A stretch of 64,000 nt of DNA, taken from assembly GCA_030765065.1 (NCBI GenBank), contig CM060987.1, forward strand, positions 75,092,557 to 75,156,556, written 5' to 3'. The notes below the pieces were generated by a model, which ran no database searches, was not told the origin of the DNA, and worked only from the letters and a program-made list of their open reading frames with translations. The position numbers and the translations under genes were made by a program. Below are positions 1 to 12,619 of the stretch, one piece after another. Each line of letters opens with the position of its first letter. Position 1 is the stretch's first letter. The stretch is from Deroplatys truncata (taxonomy: Eukaryota > Arthropoda > Insecta > Mantodea > Mantidae).

Positions 1-170
1 AAAGGTGATGATGGAGCAGTTGGTGGAATGAATGGCGGGGGAAACCGGAGAACCCGGAGAAAACCCGCCCAGTCGCCGCTTCGTCCACCACAAATCCCAC
101 ATGCAGGTCCCTGGGATTGAACCCGGGCCGCCTCGGTGGGAGGCGAGCGGTCTAACCACTCAGCCACTCC
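1..170 (-). mobile_element. tRNA-derived SINE (5' part)
   Basis: On the minus strand the tRNA-like head starts at 170. It has an A-box-like TGGCTGAGTGG (166-156) and a B-box-like GGGTTCAATCC (about 124-113), followed by a body rich in CCGG steps. These are the RNA polymerase III internal promoter elements of a tRNA-derived SINE. The window edge cuts its 3' end, so no tail or target duplication can be seen. It is not a tRNA gene because the acceptor and anticodon arms do not fold properly. Confidence 0.8.
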
Positions 171-982
171 ATAATTATTGGAGTTAGTCTTATATAAATC
201 TATTCTATAAGCAGCAAAAGAGGTATGGATGTCACCTACTTAGGAGGAGAGTCTGTGCACTGTGATATTTATAATACCTACAATTTTATACTTTAAGCAC
301 TAATAAGCACTGTAATTCAAGTATGCTATAATGAAGGATGACTCATTTAGTGTATGAGAAAGTCAGCTGTTCTATGTGTCTGTTATCTTCAACTTCTTGT
401 TTAAGGTGTTGCCCACTAGAGTTGTTTCTAACACTGTTCAACCATGATTGCTCCTTTTTTGTATGTTTAAATAATGATGATAGATTTGTGCTTGGTCTCT
501 TGTATTAAATGTTAAAACAAGTTATTCTCTGGTGTTTTATTTCTATCAATTGCTAAATAAAAATACACATTTTGCTTTTCTGTCTTTATGAATAACAAAT
601 ACATTAACTTATCTGGCATTTAAAAACCTCTAATTACTTATTTGCTTTTTACCTCAAGTGCATATAAATAAACATTTCAGCTCTTCCCATAAGTTACACA
701 CTCAAACAGTTCAATCAACAAACTTATAAATATGCTATAAAGAATGCAGATACATAAATATGAAAGATTTATGTTTTCCAGGCATGCACTTGAAGTAAAC
801 GTTTTGGCTCAATTTTCATATTTGAATGGTTGTTTGCACTTCATGAATTGAAATATCATTTGTCACCAAATTTATTCTTACAAATCTCAGATTTTCATGA
901 CTTTGTACCCTTCTGAATTAAATTATGGTTTTCCAAAGGTACACTATGAGTAAAACAAGACTTATCAAGCTGAACATGCTAG
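171..982. other. Zinc-finger gene 3' flank / probable 3' UTR
   Basis: No coding region is seen. On the minus strand an AATAAA signal (plus-strand TTTATT at 871-876) lies about 107 bases after the stop codon of the zinc-finger exon, so roughly 850-982 is probably its 3' UTR. The rest is AT-rich sequence without recognisable elements. Confidence 0.4.
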
Positions 983-2273
983 TTAAAAGCTTGGCTCACA
1001 TTTCACATTATTTCCTTGTTCATGAGCAGTAAAAATATGTCTTTTCAATACACTTTTTTTAGTATAGCTTTTCTCACAAGTTCCACATTTAAATGGCTTA
1101 ATGCCCTGATGCATCAGATTATGGGATATCAAGGAGCATTTTTCGCGATATTTCTTTCCACAAACTTCGCACTGGTATGGCATGATAGACTTATGGGTCA
1201 ATTCATGTCTTTTCAAGTGTACTTTTTGAGTAAAGCCCTTGTGGCAAACTTCACACCTGTATGGCTTTGTGTCTTCATGTATCATAATATGAGTTTTCAG
1301 TTTCTGTTTGTTGGCAAAGTTCTTCTCACAAACTTCACATTTAAATAGGTTAATGCTCTCATCTATGAAATTATGAGATGCCAAGGAATATTTGCTATTG
1401 AAATTCTTACAACTTTCAGATTTGTGTGGCTTCAAGTTCATATGAATACTATTATGAGCTTTCAAGTGTTGTCTACGAGTAAAGCTTTTCGCACACAGTT
1501 CACACTTGTAAGGTTTTTTACCCTCATGAATCAATTTATGGACTTTCAAATTTGACATTGACAAAAATCTCTTCTCACAAGCTTCACACTTGTATTGCTT
1601 GGTACCTTTGTGAATCAAAACATGCTGATTCAAACCTGCCCTGTGCATAAAGCTCTTCTCACAAATTTCACATTTGTACATCTTTTTTCCCTCATGAATC
1701 AATTTATGAGCTTTCAAACTTGACATAACTGTAAATGTCTTCTCACAGATTTCGCACTTGTATGGTTTAGAGCCCTCGTGAGTCAATTTATGAGTTTTTA
1801 AGTGTATCTTCTGAATGAAGGTTTTTGAACAGACCTCACACTTGTATGGCTTGGTGTCTTCATGAATAAAAATATGCTGTTGCAAAGTTCTCTTATTACT
1901 AAAACCTCTCTCACAAATTTTACACTTGTATGGCTTAGTGCCTTCATGAATAACAATATGCGTTTTGAAATGGGATTTATGATTAAAGGTTTTCCCACAA
2001 ATTTCACACTTGTGTGACTTTTTAGTGTAATTAATTCCATCAATTTTCTTATTCTGCTTACATTTATCAGATTTCTTTGACCCTACAACGTGAATATTAC
2101 TTTCTATGCAGGATATTTCTGTTAAACCACTTCCATTAACTTCATATAAGTTGGCTTTTTCAAGTTCAAGGATGCCCTTATTGAAGTTTTGGCAATCACT
2201 TTCTTCTAAATCTGGGATGATGAACAAATCTGACTTGATACTGCTATTACTGGAAAATGTTTCTGTACATTTT
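983..2273 (-). CDS. C2H2 zinc-finger protein, terminal exon
   Basis: The open frame encodes about 430 residues, the C-terminal half or more of a poly-C2H2 zinc-finger protein, presumably a nuclear DNA-binding regulator. An acidic/serine-rich leader of about 90 residues precedes twelve tandem fingers with the usual linker variants (HEGTKPYKC, HEDTKPYKC). Eleven keep all Cys/His ligands. Finger eight is degenerate: its first Cys is Ser and its last His is Asp. The last finger has a longer His spacing (HIFTAH). The frame stays open to a Met codon at 2305, but a good acceptor (TTTATTTCAG) ends at 2274. I therefore place the exon start at 2273 and assume upstream exons, which I could not find. The stop is TAA at 983-985. 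This is the only plausible host gene here; binding specificity is unknown. Confidence 0.85.
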
Positions 2274-4044
2274 CTGAAATAAAGCAACACACATCCCATT
2301 AGCAATCAGAAGTGTGGAGACAAAAGAAGGGGGGAGAAAAGCAATTAAGGATTTTAAAACCACATTGGTTAAGCAGCAAAGTACATAATTTTCCAAAACT
2401 GATGAATTACCTACTCTCTCTCTCTTTCATTATCTCTGCCTAAGTTGCATTTCCCAAATGAATAGTTAACACTGCATTTTATTTTTCTATTTTGCTATAC
2501 AGTGACAGGTAATACAATGCCAGAGCCAACCAGTTTACTTAAAAGCCATAGTAGTTTGGCTATTTCAAATTTGGCTAATACAGAGCTATTTACAAACTGG
2601 TGCTATGTGCTAACCACTAGCTTTCCAGACATTCACTTCTGAAGATTGTAATCTAAGTATTTTCTCATCTTAAAGCCTGAACTTTAAATACTTTAGCTTT
2701 ATCATTAATTTTGTTGCAGCTGCTGTAATATTCTTCAGCATCACAAGGAAGTACCTGCTTATCTAGTCACTGATTAACTGTGAATGGATAGGACTTTACA
2801 CAGAGAAAAACTTGTAACAGGTGACACTGACTTTACATACTTCTCCAGAATTTTTCCGACTCTTTGTGTGTGAATGTGTGCACACATGCATGCAAACCTT
2901 GCTCAAGCAACTCACTCCTACGAGATTTGAACTTAGGCCCTTGAAGTTAAAGAGTAGACATGCTTAACACCCCGAAAAAACAAAGAAGTGAGCTTCACTG
3001 GTGTGGTTTGGATACACTCTGATAGAAGATAGATTGTAACATTCTTGCCTTAAATGTTGTTTTACAATCTGAGCTTTAACTGTTTCATGAAAGTGTGTGA
3101 TATGATTCTGAAACAAGTTAGGAAACTACTTTTCATCATGTTATTTTAAGTGACGATTTACAGGAAATTTATGATATCCAACTCTCTTGTTTTGCTCTTC
3201 ATATAAGGTTTAAACAGCTGGTATTGCTATGTGATGCTTTTGAATTTCCATACTTTTTGCATGACGATAAAGAGAAATTAAGAGCAACTTACCACTTGAA
3301 AAAATTCTAAGTATCCATTTGAAAATTCAAACAAATAACAAACAATATCTTGGAAATGGTTAATTCCACAAAAAATGTTATTTAACACAAACTGTATGCT
3401 TTAACAATATCTAAACTTTCTATGTTTCTCTTACAGTTTACTAACTATGCAGAAGTCATTCAAAATGAAGAGGATTTCTTTGGCTATTCCCAGAAAATTC
3501 ACGATTACATTTTATTTGTCATGCAATTGTCTTAAACATGTGGCAATTTAATCAAAATCATAACCATTTCTTTTAGAAAATAAAAAATAATGAAAAATGT
3601 TCAATCCAAATGGGTAGGGTGGAGGTATTTTCTTGAAAATCTCTGTGTAACATTCTTGGAAGGCATTGAACTACTCTAATACCAAGTTTTCATTTTTGAG
3701 TTTTCTGCTCTCAATACCCCTTCCACCCATACCCTACTCTACCTCTCCTAAAAACGTTTTTCATTTTTCTTTCTTGTATTCTGTGAAATTGCCACATCAA
3801 ATTTTGAGTGAAATAGAATACATCCTCTACCAACTATAAGTAAGTAAGACAAAAAGTAATAAAATGTTTTTTCTGTTTGTCACCAAAATCCATATCAACT
3901 TTGTGCTTTCAGTTTTTTTTCACTTTACTGTGGAATGGGTTATCATATCAGTAATATAGGAGTTAAACTATTGTTTTATTGTCTATAGACTTATACAAGT
4001 TTCAGACATTGTCAAGGAATCTACATTTACAATTTTCACCTATT
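2274..4044. other. Non-coding, upstream of the zinc-finger exon
   Basis: No exon, repeat or promoter could be assigned. It should hold intron sequence of the zinc-finger gene if the acceptor at 2274 is real. A weak tRNA-like stretch near 2930-2985 is too degenerate to call. Confidence 0.3.
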
Positions 4045-4052
4045 GTATAGTG

Positions 4053-4208
4053 CAGAGGTGGTGAAAACGTGACTCGCGAGTTATTTTGACTTGCAGGTGC
4101 ACGTTCCCTCTCTGCAACCGTCCGTTTGATTTTCACATGCTGCTGAGCATTGTGATGCGTGTTGCATATTTGGTGACTCGCGGAAGGAAGTCGTTTTCGC
4201 CACCCTTG
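4053..4208. mobile_element. hAT-type MITE, copy 1
   Basis: A 156-bp element starts CAGAGGTGGTGAAAACG and ends CGTTTTCGCCACCCTTG, giving imperfect terminal inverted repeats of about 17 bp. It is flanked by a perfect 8-bp direct repeat GTATAGTG (4045-4052 and 4209-4216). Eight-bp duplications and CAGNGGTG-like ends are the hAT signature. There is no coding capacity, so it would be moved in trans. A second copy sits at 25615-25767. Confidence 0.92.
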
Positions 4209-4272
4209 GTATAGTGCATAGTATTTACATTTTCACTTTTCTTTACAATAGATTTCTATTTACTATAATAAG

Positions 4273-5375
4273 CTAAAGTTTGTCAATCCTATATAAACAT
4301 TTGTGTGTTAGGTATGTTTTAAGTTCGCTTTTAAATCTCTTTCCTTTGTGTAATTTAACAGTCATTGGTAGTTCATTGTATAAAATCAGTCCTTTGATTA
4401 ACGGATCCTTACACGTAAATTTGAGGTTAACTTGCTCTCTGTGGTAATTGACCTTACCTCTAGTATCATGGTTATAAAGCATACTGTTACATAACCCATT
4501 ATTTTCTTTCTCTGTTGCAATAAATATTACCTTATACGGATATAATCCTACCACAGTAAGAAGTTTATTTTCTCTGAAAACATTTCTACACGAGTCTGTG
4601 TTAGTTAGACCATATATACATCGTAAACATTTTTTCTGTAATACTAAAACCCTATTCATGTTAAAAATACTGGCGCTTCCCCATAATTCCATACCATAGG
4701 AGATATAGAGGTAAATGATTCCAAAGTATAAAATTTGTAGCATTTTTTTGTCTATGTACAATGATAGTTGTCTTATTGTGTATATATTGGAGCTGATTTT
4801 ATTACATATGTAGTCAACATGAACTTCCCAAGTTAGTTTATTATCTATGTGTATGCCTAAAAATTTGTGATTGTCGACTTTTTCAATTTCATTATTATTT
4901 AAAAATACAGCAAGATCAGCTTCTTTATTCACTTGGCGATGTTCCAATAGGATCAGTTTACTTTTCTTAGAGTTTATTTTTAGATTAATGTTTTTTAGGT
5001 AGTTTGACAACTGCTTTATGGAGTGGGACATTGTTGCTTCTAATTGATTATGGGATTTATCAAAACAAATCATAGATGTGTCATCTGCATAAGATATAAC
5101 AGTGTCGGTCGTATAATCTGGCAAATTATTAACATATATTAGGTATAGTAGTGGCCCCAGAACAGACCCTTGTGGTAATGCAGTTGTCACAACTGTTTGT
5201 TCAGAGGTGAACCTTATGATTTTTGTGCCAATTTTATGTTTTATTTCTGTAGAACCTTTTTTATTACTTAGATAGGACTTTATTATATTTAGCATTTTGC
5301 CTCTTATGCCATAGGATTCTAATTTATATAACAATGTTCGATATGAAACACAATCAAATACCTTGGACAGATCAA
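4273..5375 (-). pseudogene. LINE reverse transcriptase fragment (CR1/Jockey-like)
   Basis: A 353-residue open frame continues upstream to about 5375 and covers the RT palm to the C-terminus of a non-LTR retrotransposon ORF2. Visible in order: the DLSKxFDCV block (catalytic D, above 5334), ALPQGSVLGPLL, the catalytic YADDTS box, a KFLGIHID block, and the C-terminal region with YGMELWGS. The 5' part (endonuclease and RT fingers) is missing, typical of 5' truncation on insertion. The remaining frame is unusually clean for a fragment. The RT type resembles the CR1/Jockey/L2 group but is a different family from the LINE at 45.6-53.1 kb. The MITE at 4053-4208 lies just past its 3' end and may sit in its 3' UTR. 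Confidence 0.88.
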
Positions 5376-5429
5376 TAATTGTTGAAATATAATGTTATAT
5401 AATTTAAACTATAACCGAGTTTCACTGGA

Positions 5430-5545
5430 AGGGTTTCACTCACCACATTGGAATGCAGTATGTGTTTCATAGGCTGCTGCCTCTGCTGACAATGTAGAAA
5501 TCAGCCTAGAAACATGTTATGTTCTGTGTGGTGAGTGAAAACCCT
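5430..5545. mobile_element. Foldback (hairpin) MITE-like element
   Basis: Two arms of about 45 bases form a nearly complete inverted repeat. The left arm begins AGGGTTTCACTCACCACA and the right arm, on the other strand, begins AGGGTTTTCACTCACCACA. Both arms run inward to TAGGCTG/CAGCCTA around a short loop. No clear target duplication was seen, so the superfamily is not assigned. Confidence 0.6.
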
Positions 5546-7830
5546 AGAGTGTTTATTTGACTCAGTTTACATATCAATTCCAATTGGTGTAACCACATAC
5601 ATGCTTTTTACTTTAGTTCAATATTATGTCAAGCGTGCATATCAAATTATTTTCTGTGTTTTATGTTTTGCTGTAATATCCATTGATCATTTGATACATT
5701 AAACCAGTTGCTTGTTTTCATATATCAGAAAGCAGATTTATTGAAATAGAAAGGGAAGTGGAGAGACAGAGGGAGAGAGAAGGGAGGGTGTAAAAGGAAT
5801 TATAGTAGGGTTTTATAACTAAATTGTGGTATTCTAAATTTTGGCCCTTACCTAAATGATTCTGCTAATGTTAAGTCCTTGTGCATGTGATCCTGCAATA
5901 AAACAGAATTTAAATATGCATCACACATGAAAAATTTTTTTTAACCGTAATTACTATTATAGATAGTCATTATAACAAATATGTAACATCACAATATAAA
6001 TTCAAGCCTCAGCATTCAAAAACATTAAACAGCAGCATTGTTTATAATGAAAATTATGCTCTTTGGTGTAAATTATTCATTTTCTAGAAGAGCTCCTCTG
6101 CTTTGGACCAGCAGACATTCATTTAATGGACTGTTTTGGCTATATCATTTTATAAAGTTTTATTGATGTTATCAGAACAATTTAAAGTAAAGTTCCAGAA
6201 TATTTACTTTTTCCATTGATTCTTAACTTGTTTGCATTAATTATGTTTAAGAAGGAATGCTTACTTCTGGTCTTCAAAACTTGAATTCACAACATTTATA
6301 TAGCTATCAGTATTGTTCACCATCATTTAAAACTATACTAATAGCAGAACTATACAGGCTAAAGACATTCTAAAGCTTTTAAACAGAGCCTTTATTTTAT
6401 TTAAAATGTGGTACGATTGTGGATTTCTTCAAAATTCAAACTTTTCTCAATTTTTTAAAATATTGTATTTTTAGGAGAAAGGACATACTAAACTGCCAAA
6501 AAAGTATGGATGAGATATACATCCACTAACTGACCAGTACAATTTCAAATGGTATACCAAAGATAGTACATAAAGTGTAAATTTCATTGTTGATAGTATG
6601 TAGAAATAAAATGGAAACACCTAGTGATACCAGATGGTAACAAATACATTTTTTCATAATTAGCATGCTGGGTGCTTTGGCTTTCTTATAGGGCTAGTAC
6701 AGTTATAGTTGTGACCAGTCAGCAATGAATGAAATTTCCTGGCATGAAGAGAATTTCTGGTTTCATTGGAAAAAAGGATGTAACTGATCCAGTTGAGTTC
6801 TTATAATTTAACAATACCTGGTGAGAAAATACATCCCACTCGCATGTTGTCACAGGAAGTTCAATAAAACCAGCTGTACTATAAAAATGTACATCTTCAG
6901 TTCTGGAAGTGCTTTCTATATTAAATAAAACAGTTTCTTCAGAAGCTGAAAATGCTTTGGGTACTTAAATTTCAGTAAATACTGGGAGAAAGGCTAGAAA
7001 CTGACAAGTTCCATTAACAGAAACTGCTTCATCAAACTGCACTTTCAAAAGTCTTCCTCTTCTATGTAATCTTCTCATACACAAACAGCATATGTAGAGA
7101 TGTTTGCTTTCTGCCATTCAAGGTCCTAGAGATAAGATCTGACTTGAAAGGGGGTTTTGAAGGTTGGTTTTTGACACAAGTCTTTTTAAATTACCTCTAA
7201 CAACCATTATAAAGTCCTCTGTCATGTGCAGTGGCAATAAAATACTACTCTGTTTCAATGTCTTGGAAATCATCTGGTGATTGTACAAATTTGCAAACCT
7301 GATTAATTCGCAAAGTAACTTATTCTCTTGGGATTATTGGCCATTGTCAAAGGAAATAATTTGTCATTTTACCAGTTCTCATAGCTTGCATTTTCTGGGA
7401 ATCATTTGATGGCATAGGTACTGATGGAAGTTGCAGTGCATAGATGGTATGTGACATGATCTAGTGGAAGGATTCGTCATGTCCTACTTGTATGTTGTGG
7501 TTTGCTTACTGACTTTTGTATGTTGTAAAAGCAGAAGCCAAATGTTTAATTTTAGTGCCTCTTTTCTTCTTCTTTTGAGATTTTCAGTGATTGCTATTTG
7601 TTGATGCTATGAAAGCAGCATTTCTTAACTGCATCTTAGAAAATAATTTAATTAAAGTTGCAATAGTTGTGTTAATCTGTAAAATGAAGTTTCCATATTC
7701 ATTTACAATAGCAGCCACCTCAAAATTATGATTCATCCTGAAGGACTATACATGTATATGAGAATGTGCAATGATAGCTATGTCAAAACAATGGCCAACA
7801 TATAGACAAATGTTTGAGGCCTCTAGCGAG
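5546..7830. other. Non-coding AT-rich stretch
   Basis: No gene or recognised repeat. A purine-rich low-complexity tract lies at about 5738-5790. Confidence 0.3.
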
Positions 7831-8099
7831 AGACTCAGATGGTATATAATTCTCCATAATCACTGGATATAGCTTTGGCTATGGTGAAGCAGTCATTGCC
7901 AATTAGTCCAAAAAAGAAGCAAGCAGTTATATTGAAACTAGCTAGAATGGAAGGAATTGAAACAGAGAAACCTGCTAAAATGCTTTGCAAGAGGACAAAG
8001 GACTGGTGCATACAAGCAGAGGCAGCAAAAGAGTACCTCTGCATGGCCGTGTGAGAAGTTTATGAGATTTTCAATTTAAAGTACTTGGTTATTAAGGGG

Positions 8100-8965
8100 A
8101 GGCATCTGTGAAAATTGCTAAAATCCATAGTGTTTGTCACAATGATGTGATATTTTATATGTATTTGTACCAAAGGGTATGTAGTATGGAGTATTTTAAA
8201 GTCTTATTTAATGAGGTCTGTGTTTTTAAGCCTAAACCAGTGGTAGATTTTGGAATGAGTTTTATAGAAATATTGGATAGTGAAGTGAGAGATGAAGAGG
8301 TTGTCAAACAAGTTAAACTCATGAAAAAGAATAAAACAACAGGAATAGAATGGTATCCCACCAGAATTTGTTAAGAAATGGTGTAGTGATGTAAACAGTG
8401 TAAAGCTACTCACAGGTTTGTTCAATTCAATTAAAGCAAAGAGATATGTACCAGCAAATTGTAGGAAAGCAATAACTTACATAATAGATAAAGGTAAGGG
8501 GAGAGTAGACAAGCCCAATAATTGTAGAGGTACTGCACTGCTATAGAGCGGTGGAAAAATATTTACAGGAATCTTAACAAACAGGCTGCAAAAAGGGTAG
8601 AGGAATACAACATTCTTTCTGAATTTCAGATGGGATTTTGTAGGGGGAGAACAACTAGATAATCTATTCATAATAAAACTATTAGTGGATAAATATCTAA
8701 AGGAAAAAAGAGGGAAACTGTACATGGCATTTGTAGACCTTGAAAAAGCATATAACCACATTGACCTAAAATTGTCATGGTATAAACTTTTGAGCAAGGG
8801 GGTCAGTCAATATATGTGAATATTATTAAAGCCTTATACAAGGAAAATACATTGTATGTGAGAGTAGGGGAAGGAATGGTAACAAAAGGAATAAGTCAAA
8901 AGAAGGGGCTTTGGCAAGGGTGCAAGATAAGTCCTGTGTTATTTAATCTGTTCATTGGTGAGGTC
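8100..8965 (+). pseudogene. LINE reverse transcriptase relic (L1/RTE-like)
   Basis: Read across several frame changes, the plus strand gives the N-terminal half of a non-LTR RT. In order: a KNKTTGIEW stretch (family KNKAPGxD), NNCRGTAL (NYRGISL), an FQMGFCRGRTT block, the catalytic AFVDLEKAY block, and a WQGCKISPVLFNLFI stretch just before where the catalytic FADD box should be. It stops abruptly at about 8965, where piggyBac-like sequence begins. Frameshifts and stops show it is dead. It is a different lineage from the two CR1/Jockey-type LINEs in the window. An unrecognised basic open stretch lies just upstream (about 7850-8055, plus). Confidence 0.7.
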
Positions 8966-8969
8966 GGTA

Positions 8970-10700
8970 CATGGAGGAAAATGTCAGAGATATAGATCAA
9001 GAAATAGAAAACGATTTTGCAGTAGCCAGTGATCATAATTCTGCTAGCACACAAGAGAATGATTCAGAAGAACAACTTCAGGACAATGGTGATGTGAACC
9101 TTTCTGTTCTTCAGATTCGGATAAGGTAGGATCAGCTGCACAGAGAGAATATTAATTTGGCAACAATGGTTTTACATGATCAAGGGATTCTAGCCAAAGT
9201 CAATTTTCAAGGACACTAAGACACAATATTATCTTGTAACTTCCTAATCCTCATCCTGCAATCAGAGCTCTCAGTCCTCATGTGCAGCCTGAGAAATCTG
9301 GAGTTTACTAATTGATGACACAATGTTTGTGAGGATACTAAGATTCATAAACCTCAAACTTGAAAGTAAATGAGCACAATGGAAAGGTGCAAATGCCATA
9401 GATATGAGAGATGTGAATATGACAGAACTCTCAGCATTCTTGGGCTCCTCATCTATACATTTGCTTTTAAGTCAAACCATGTTGATACTTTTGCTATTGG
9501 GCAGCAGATGGGACAAGAAGATACATTTTTGTTGTATCATGGGCCGAAATAGATTTGACATCTTCATTTCAACCCTCTGTTTCAATGACTGTCAAGCTAG
9601 AGTGACAAGTGCAGTTGATCCAGTAACAGCTATATTTGACATTTTTAAAAAATTTGTAGAAAGTTAGCAAATGGCTTACATATTGATGCAAGTGCTATCA
9701 CTGGTACCCTTCAGAGGGAAGTGCAGATTCAAGGTCTACAAGTCCAAGAAACCTTGCAGATACAGCATAAAAATTCAAAGCCTAGTTGACTCCAAAGCAC
9801 ATTATTTTCTAAATGGCTATATTTACCCAGACAAGGATACTGATGGAAGGACTTTTGCAGCAGATGATAAAAATTATTCACTCCCCACTCAAGCATGCAT
9901 CTGACGTCTTACGCCAATCAAAAGGACACATTAAAATGTGATAACTGACAACCGGTATTCTTCTGAGGAACTGGCCCAAGTGATAGAAAAAAAAATGGGT
10001 TGACACTAGTTGGTATGATGAGGAAAGCAAAAAGAGAAATACCCAAGGAATTTCAGCCCAACAGAAAACTTCCAGTAGGCTCTTATCAATATGGGTTCAC
10101 AAGAAGTATCACAATACTTTCATAAGTGCCAAAGAAAAACAGAGCTATTATACTGCTGTCCAGTATATACTGGACACAAATGAGGAAACACAGAAGCCAG
10201 ACATTATTCAATTTTATAATAAAAGTAAAAGTGAAGTAGACAGCCTTGATGAAAAGTGTTCTGTCCATAGTTCAAGAAGAACTCAATGGCCCATGGCAAT
10301 ATTCTACAGAACCATAGATATCAGTTGTGTCAATGTAAGTGTTGTACAACAGTTAACCAGATGAGCCTGTGAGCTGGCTGAACTTTATGAAGAAACTATT
10401 AAACCAGCCTGTTACTCCTCACATGGAAAGAAAAATTCAAAATATTCACCTTACTCATGAACTGAGTGTTTGTATTGGGAGAGTTCTGAGAGTTAGTGCG
10501 GAAACTGTACCATTGGATGCAACACATGACCGTCTTGACAAGAAGATTTGTTGAAAAGCAGGAAAATGGTATTCCTGTGTAAAATGCGCAAGATTCCCAT
10601 TTCTCTTGGGTACTCCAAGAAAGTTTGTGTAAAACGTGTTTCAGAGCTTCAGGTACTTTGAGTATTCTGAAGTAAAATTTTAACTTATTTCTTTGGTGTT
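8970..10700 (+). pseudogene. piggyBac transposase relic
   Basis: The plus strand shows most of a piggyBac-type DDD transposase in several frames. First an acidic N-terminal segment (about 8970-9130), then MTELSAFLGLLIY-like sequence (about 9410-9450), LVPFRGKCRFKVYKSKKPC (9690-9750, the FRGRCxFrqYmPsKPxKYGIK block), an NVITDN block (about 9935), REIPKEFQPNR and then a KNRAILLLSS block (10030-10180). The Cys-rich C-terminus ends near 10700. Many stops and frameshifts make it non-functional. It is unrelated in detail to the second piggyBac at 13957-16704, so two lineages have been active. No TIRs or TTAA pair could be assigned. Confidence 0.8.
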
Positions 10701-10704
10701 CCAA

Positions 10705-12254
10705 TAAAATACTTAAAATGTCAGTTTAAAATCAAATGTATCATGACTGCTAAGTGGTGTTTAAAAAAAATAATATTTAATGACAATGTTGCAGATTTTC
10801 TCTTTGTACCTAGGGAGTGCAATTTTTACGTCAAAACTTAAACCCTGAAATTTAGTTTTATGTGAAAGGAAATTATTTACTTTCTACAGAGATACTATGA
10901 TACTTCTTCAGAATATAACATTCACATCTCTAACAGTTTGTTTATGTGTACTTTTTTAAAAAAAAAAAATCTGATGTGTTGCATTTACTTGACTTTTCTA
11001 CCCTCTAATGCTTATTAGTGGGTACACAAATTATTCTTACATAAATTTATTTTCCTATTTTCTTCATTTTAATCGAGATAAAACTTTCCAGAAACAGCTG
11101 CATTACATATTTTGTTATAAATATAAAGGGAATAGCGATAGTCAAATGTTTAAGAATTGGAACGTTATGAATTGGATTTAAAATTCAATGCTGTTTGCAT
11201 GCAATCGTGAGAAACAACTTAACATCGAAAGGAATTAAAAAGAATGACAAAAGTACTGAAAAATTTGAAACATTAATAATGGATATCTCAGAAATGGCTG
11301 ATGCCAGAAAAAAAAGTTATTGGATATAAATTTGTGTTGTTTTAAAGAGATATAAATCTTTTCTGTACTATGTTTTTCTCTATCACTTAACATTTACCAG
11401 TTATACAAGATTATATAAAATTGCTTCCAAATAAAATGGACTTCACAGGTGTTATGAATTACCCAGATTAATAGCTTCATTATCGGTTTTCAAAACTTCA
11501 CATTTCATTTAGGTTGCACAGACAAGAGAAAATGGAGAGGTCAATGGAAGGGAAGAAAGTGACAGCAGGAGAAAGCATGCAAAGGGAAAAAGAGAGAGGG
11601 CGTGAAAGATGAAGATGGAAGCAGAGAATAAGAGGGGCAGAGGAAGACTGAGGGAGTGACATAAGAGAGGGAGAAGAGAAGAACCTCCGGATACTACGCA
11701 AGCATAACTGCGGGTTCTGTTAGTAAACAAACAAAGTAAAAGCAAACAAATAAAAGGACCCAAGCTTCATTTACAGCAAAATATGGAAGTTAGGTATATC
11801 CAAAAGGTGAGTGACTCATTCTGCATGTGTCATGTTTTCTAATTTCTCTCCTTCTGTAGCTGATATTTTCATCTACATATGACCTGCTGCTAGACAATGG
11901 TATGCATGTTTGTTATTGCAGTGATTCAAAAGAAGACTTGACGTTTTGTTGTGAAGTTAATTTATATAAACATTTCCATTTGGGGCATAGTAGTCCAAAA
12001 CAAAGCTTTAGTGTGTGGTTAGCATGTCTGCTATATTATTATTATTATATACATAGGTGATTCTCTGCCAACTTGAGCTTTTGATTTTAAAGAATATATC
12101 ATTTTGTTATTTGAGAACAGTATGTTGGTTGATTGGTTCTTAATGCTCAGAATATTGGAGTTCTTCCATTTGCCTTCTTGCTCCCCAATAGCATAATGAA
12201 AGATCTGCAGCCATTAAATTTCGACACTTCTGGATATGAGTCATATTGTGATCA
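10705..12254. other. Non-coding; purine-rich tract
   Basis: Mostly AT-rich with no gene. A strongly purine-biased GA-rich tract lies at about 11517-11690; the apparent minus-strand reading frames over it are composition artefacts. A short (ATT)n run lies near 12035-12050. Confidence 0.35.
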
Positions 12255-12593
12255 TGTGTGAGAGCATGCCGGTCTCTTTGCCTAGCCATCTGACTGTTAG
12301 CACCTACAGCTGCTCCTTTAGAGCAAATGCTCTGCGCAATAATGACCCAAGAAACAAACCCTTTGTGTGTGTTCCACGCCTTTCTGGAAATTGCCTTGGC
12401 AACAGGTTTGAGAAGCTGCCCCAAAGAAACATCTTGATTTGTTGTGGGCTACATAAGGGGGCTACTTCCACAGAGTTATTTAGTTCAGCAGAGACAGTCA
12501 AGTGCAGTCAAAGCTGAGTTTAGCAAAGAAGTTGGGCTACGCTGAGCAATGAATTAAGTTCTTCGGCAGCAATTGTACTTGTAATTTGTTACA
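12255..12593 (+). repeat. Ty3/gypsy 5' LTR (approximate start)
   Basis: This stretch is alignable by eye with 42068-42404, sharing blocks such as TTTCTGGAAATT/TTTCTAGAAATT and GTTGGGCTACGCTGAGCA. It ends TTTGTTACA just before a primer-binding-site-like sequence. Its TATA region is mutated (CTACATAAGGGGGCT) relative to the other copy. The exact 5' end is uncertain. Confidence 0.7.
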
Positions 12594-12594
12594 T

Positions 12595-12612
12595 TGGTGT
12601 CAGGAGTGGGAT
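12595..12612 (+). other. Primer binding site of the gypsy element
   Basis: TGGTGTCAGGAGTGGGAT begins one base after the LTR end. A TGG-initial 18-mer at this position is where a tRNA 3' end would prime minus-strand cDNA. I did not assign the tRNA. Confidence 0.6.
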
Positions 12613-12619
12613 TGAATGT

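Noticed and set aside
100..170. Functional tRNA gene on the minus strand
   Set aside because: A and B boxes are present, but the cloverleaf is incomplete and a SINE body follows.
2930..2985. tRNA-like/SINE head on the minus strand
   Set aside because: Only a weak B-box-like AGTTCAAATCT is visible; no convincing A box, tail or flanking repeat.
7835..8055. Plus-strand basic open stretch (SPKKKQAVILKLARMEG) as a gene
   Set aside because: It resembles a short motif of some mobile-element proteins, but nothing around it confirms a gene or a link to the LINE relic downstream.
11498..11763. Minus-strand reading frames rich in Leu/Ser/Phe
   Set aside because: They are the complement of a GA-rich tract; composition artefact.
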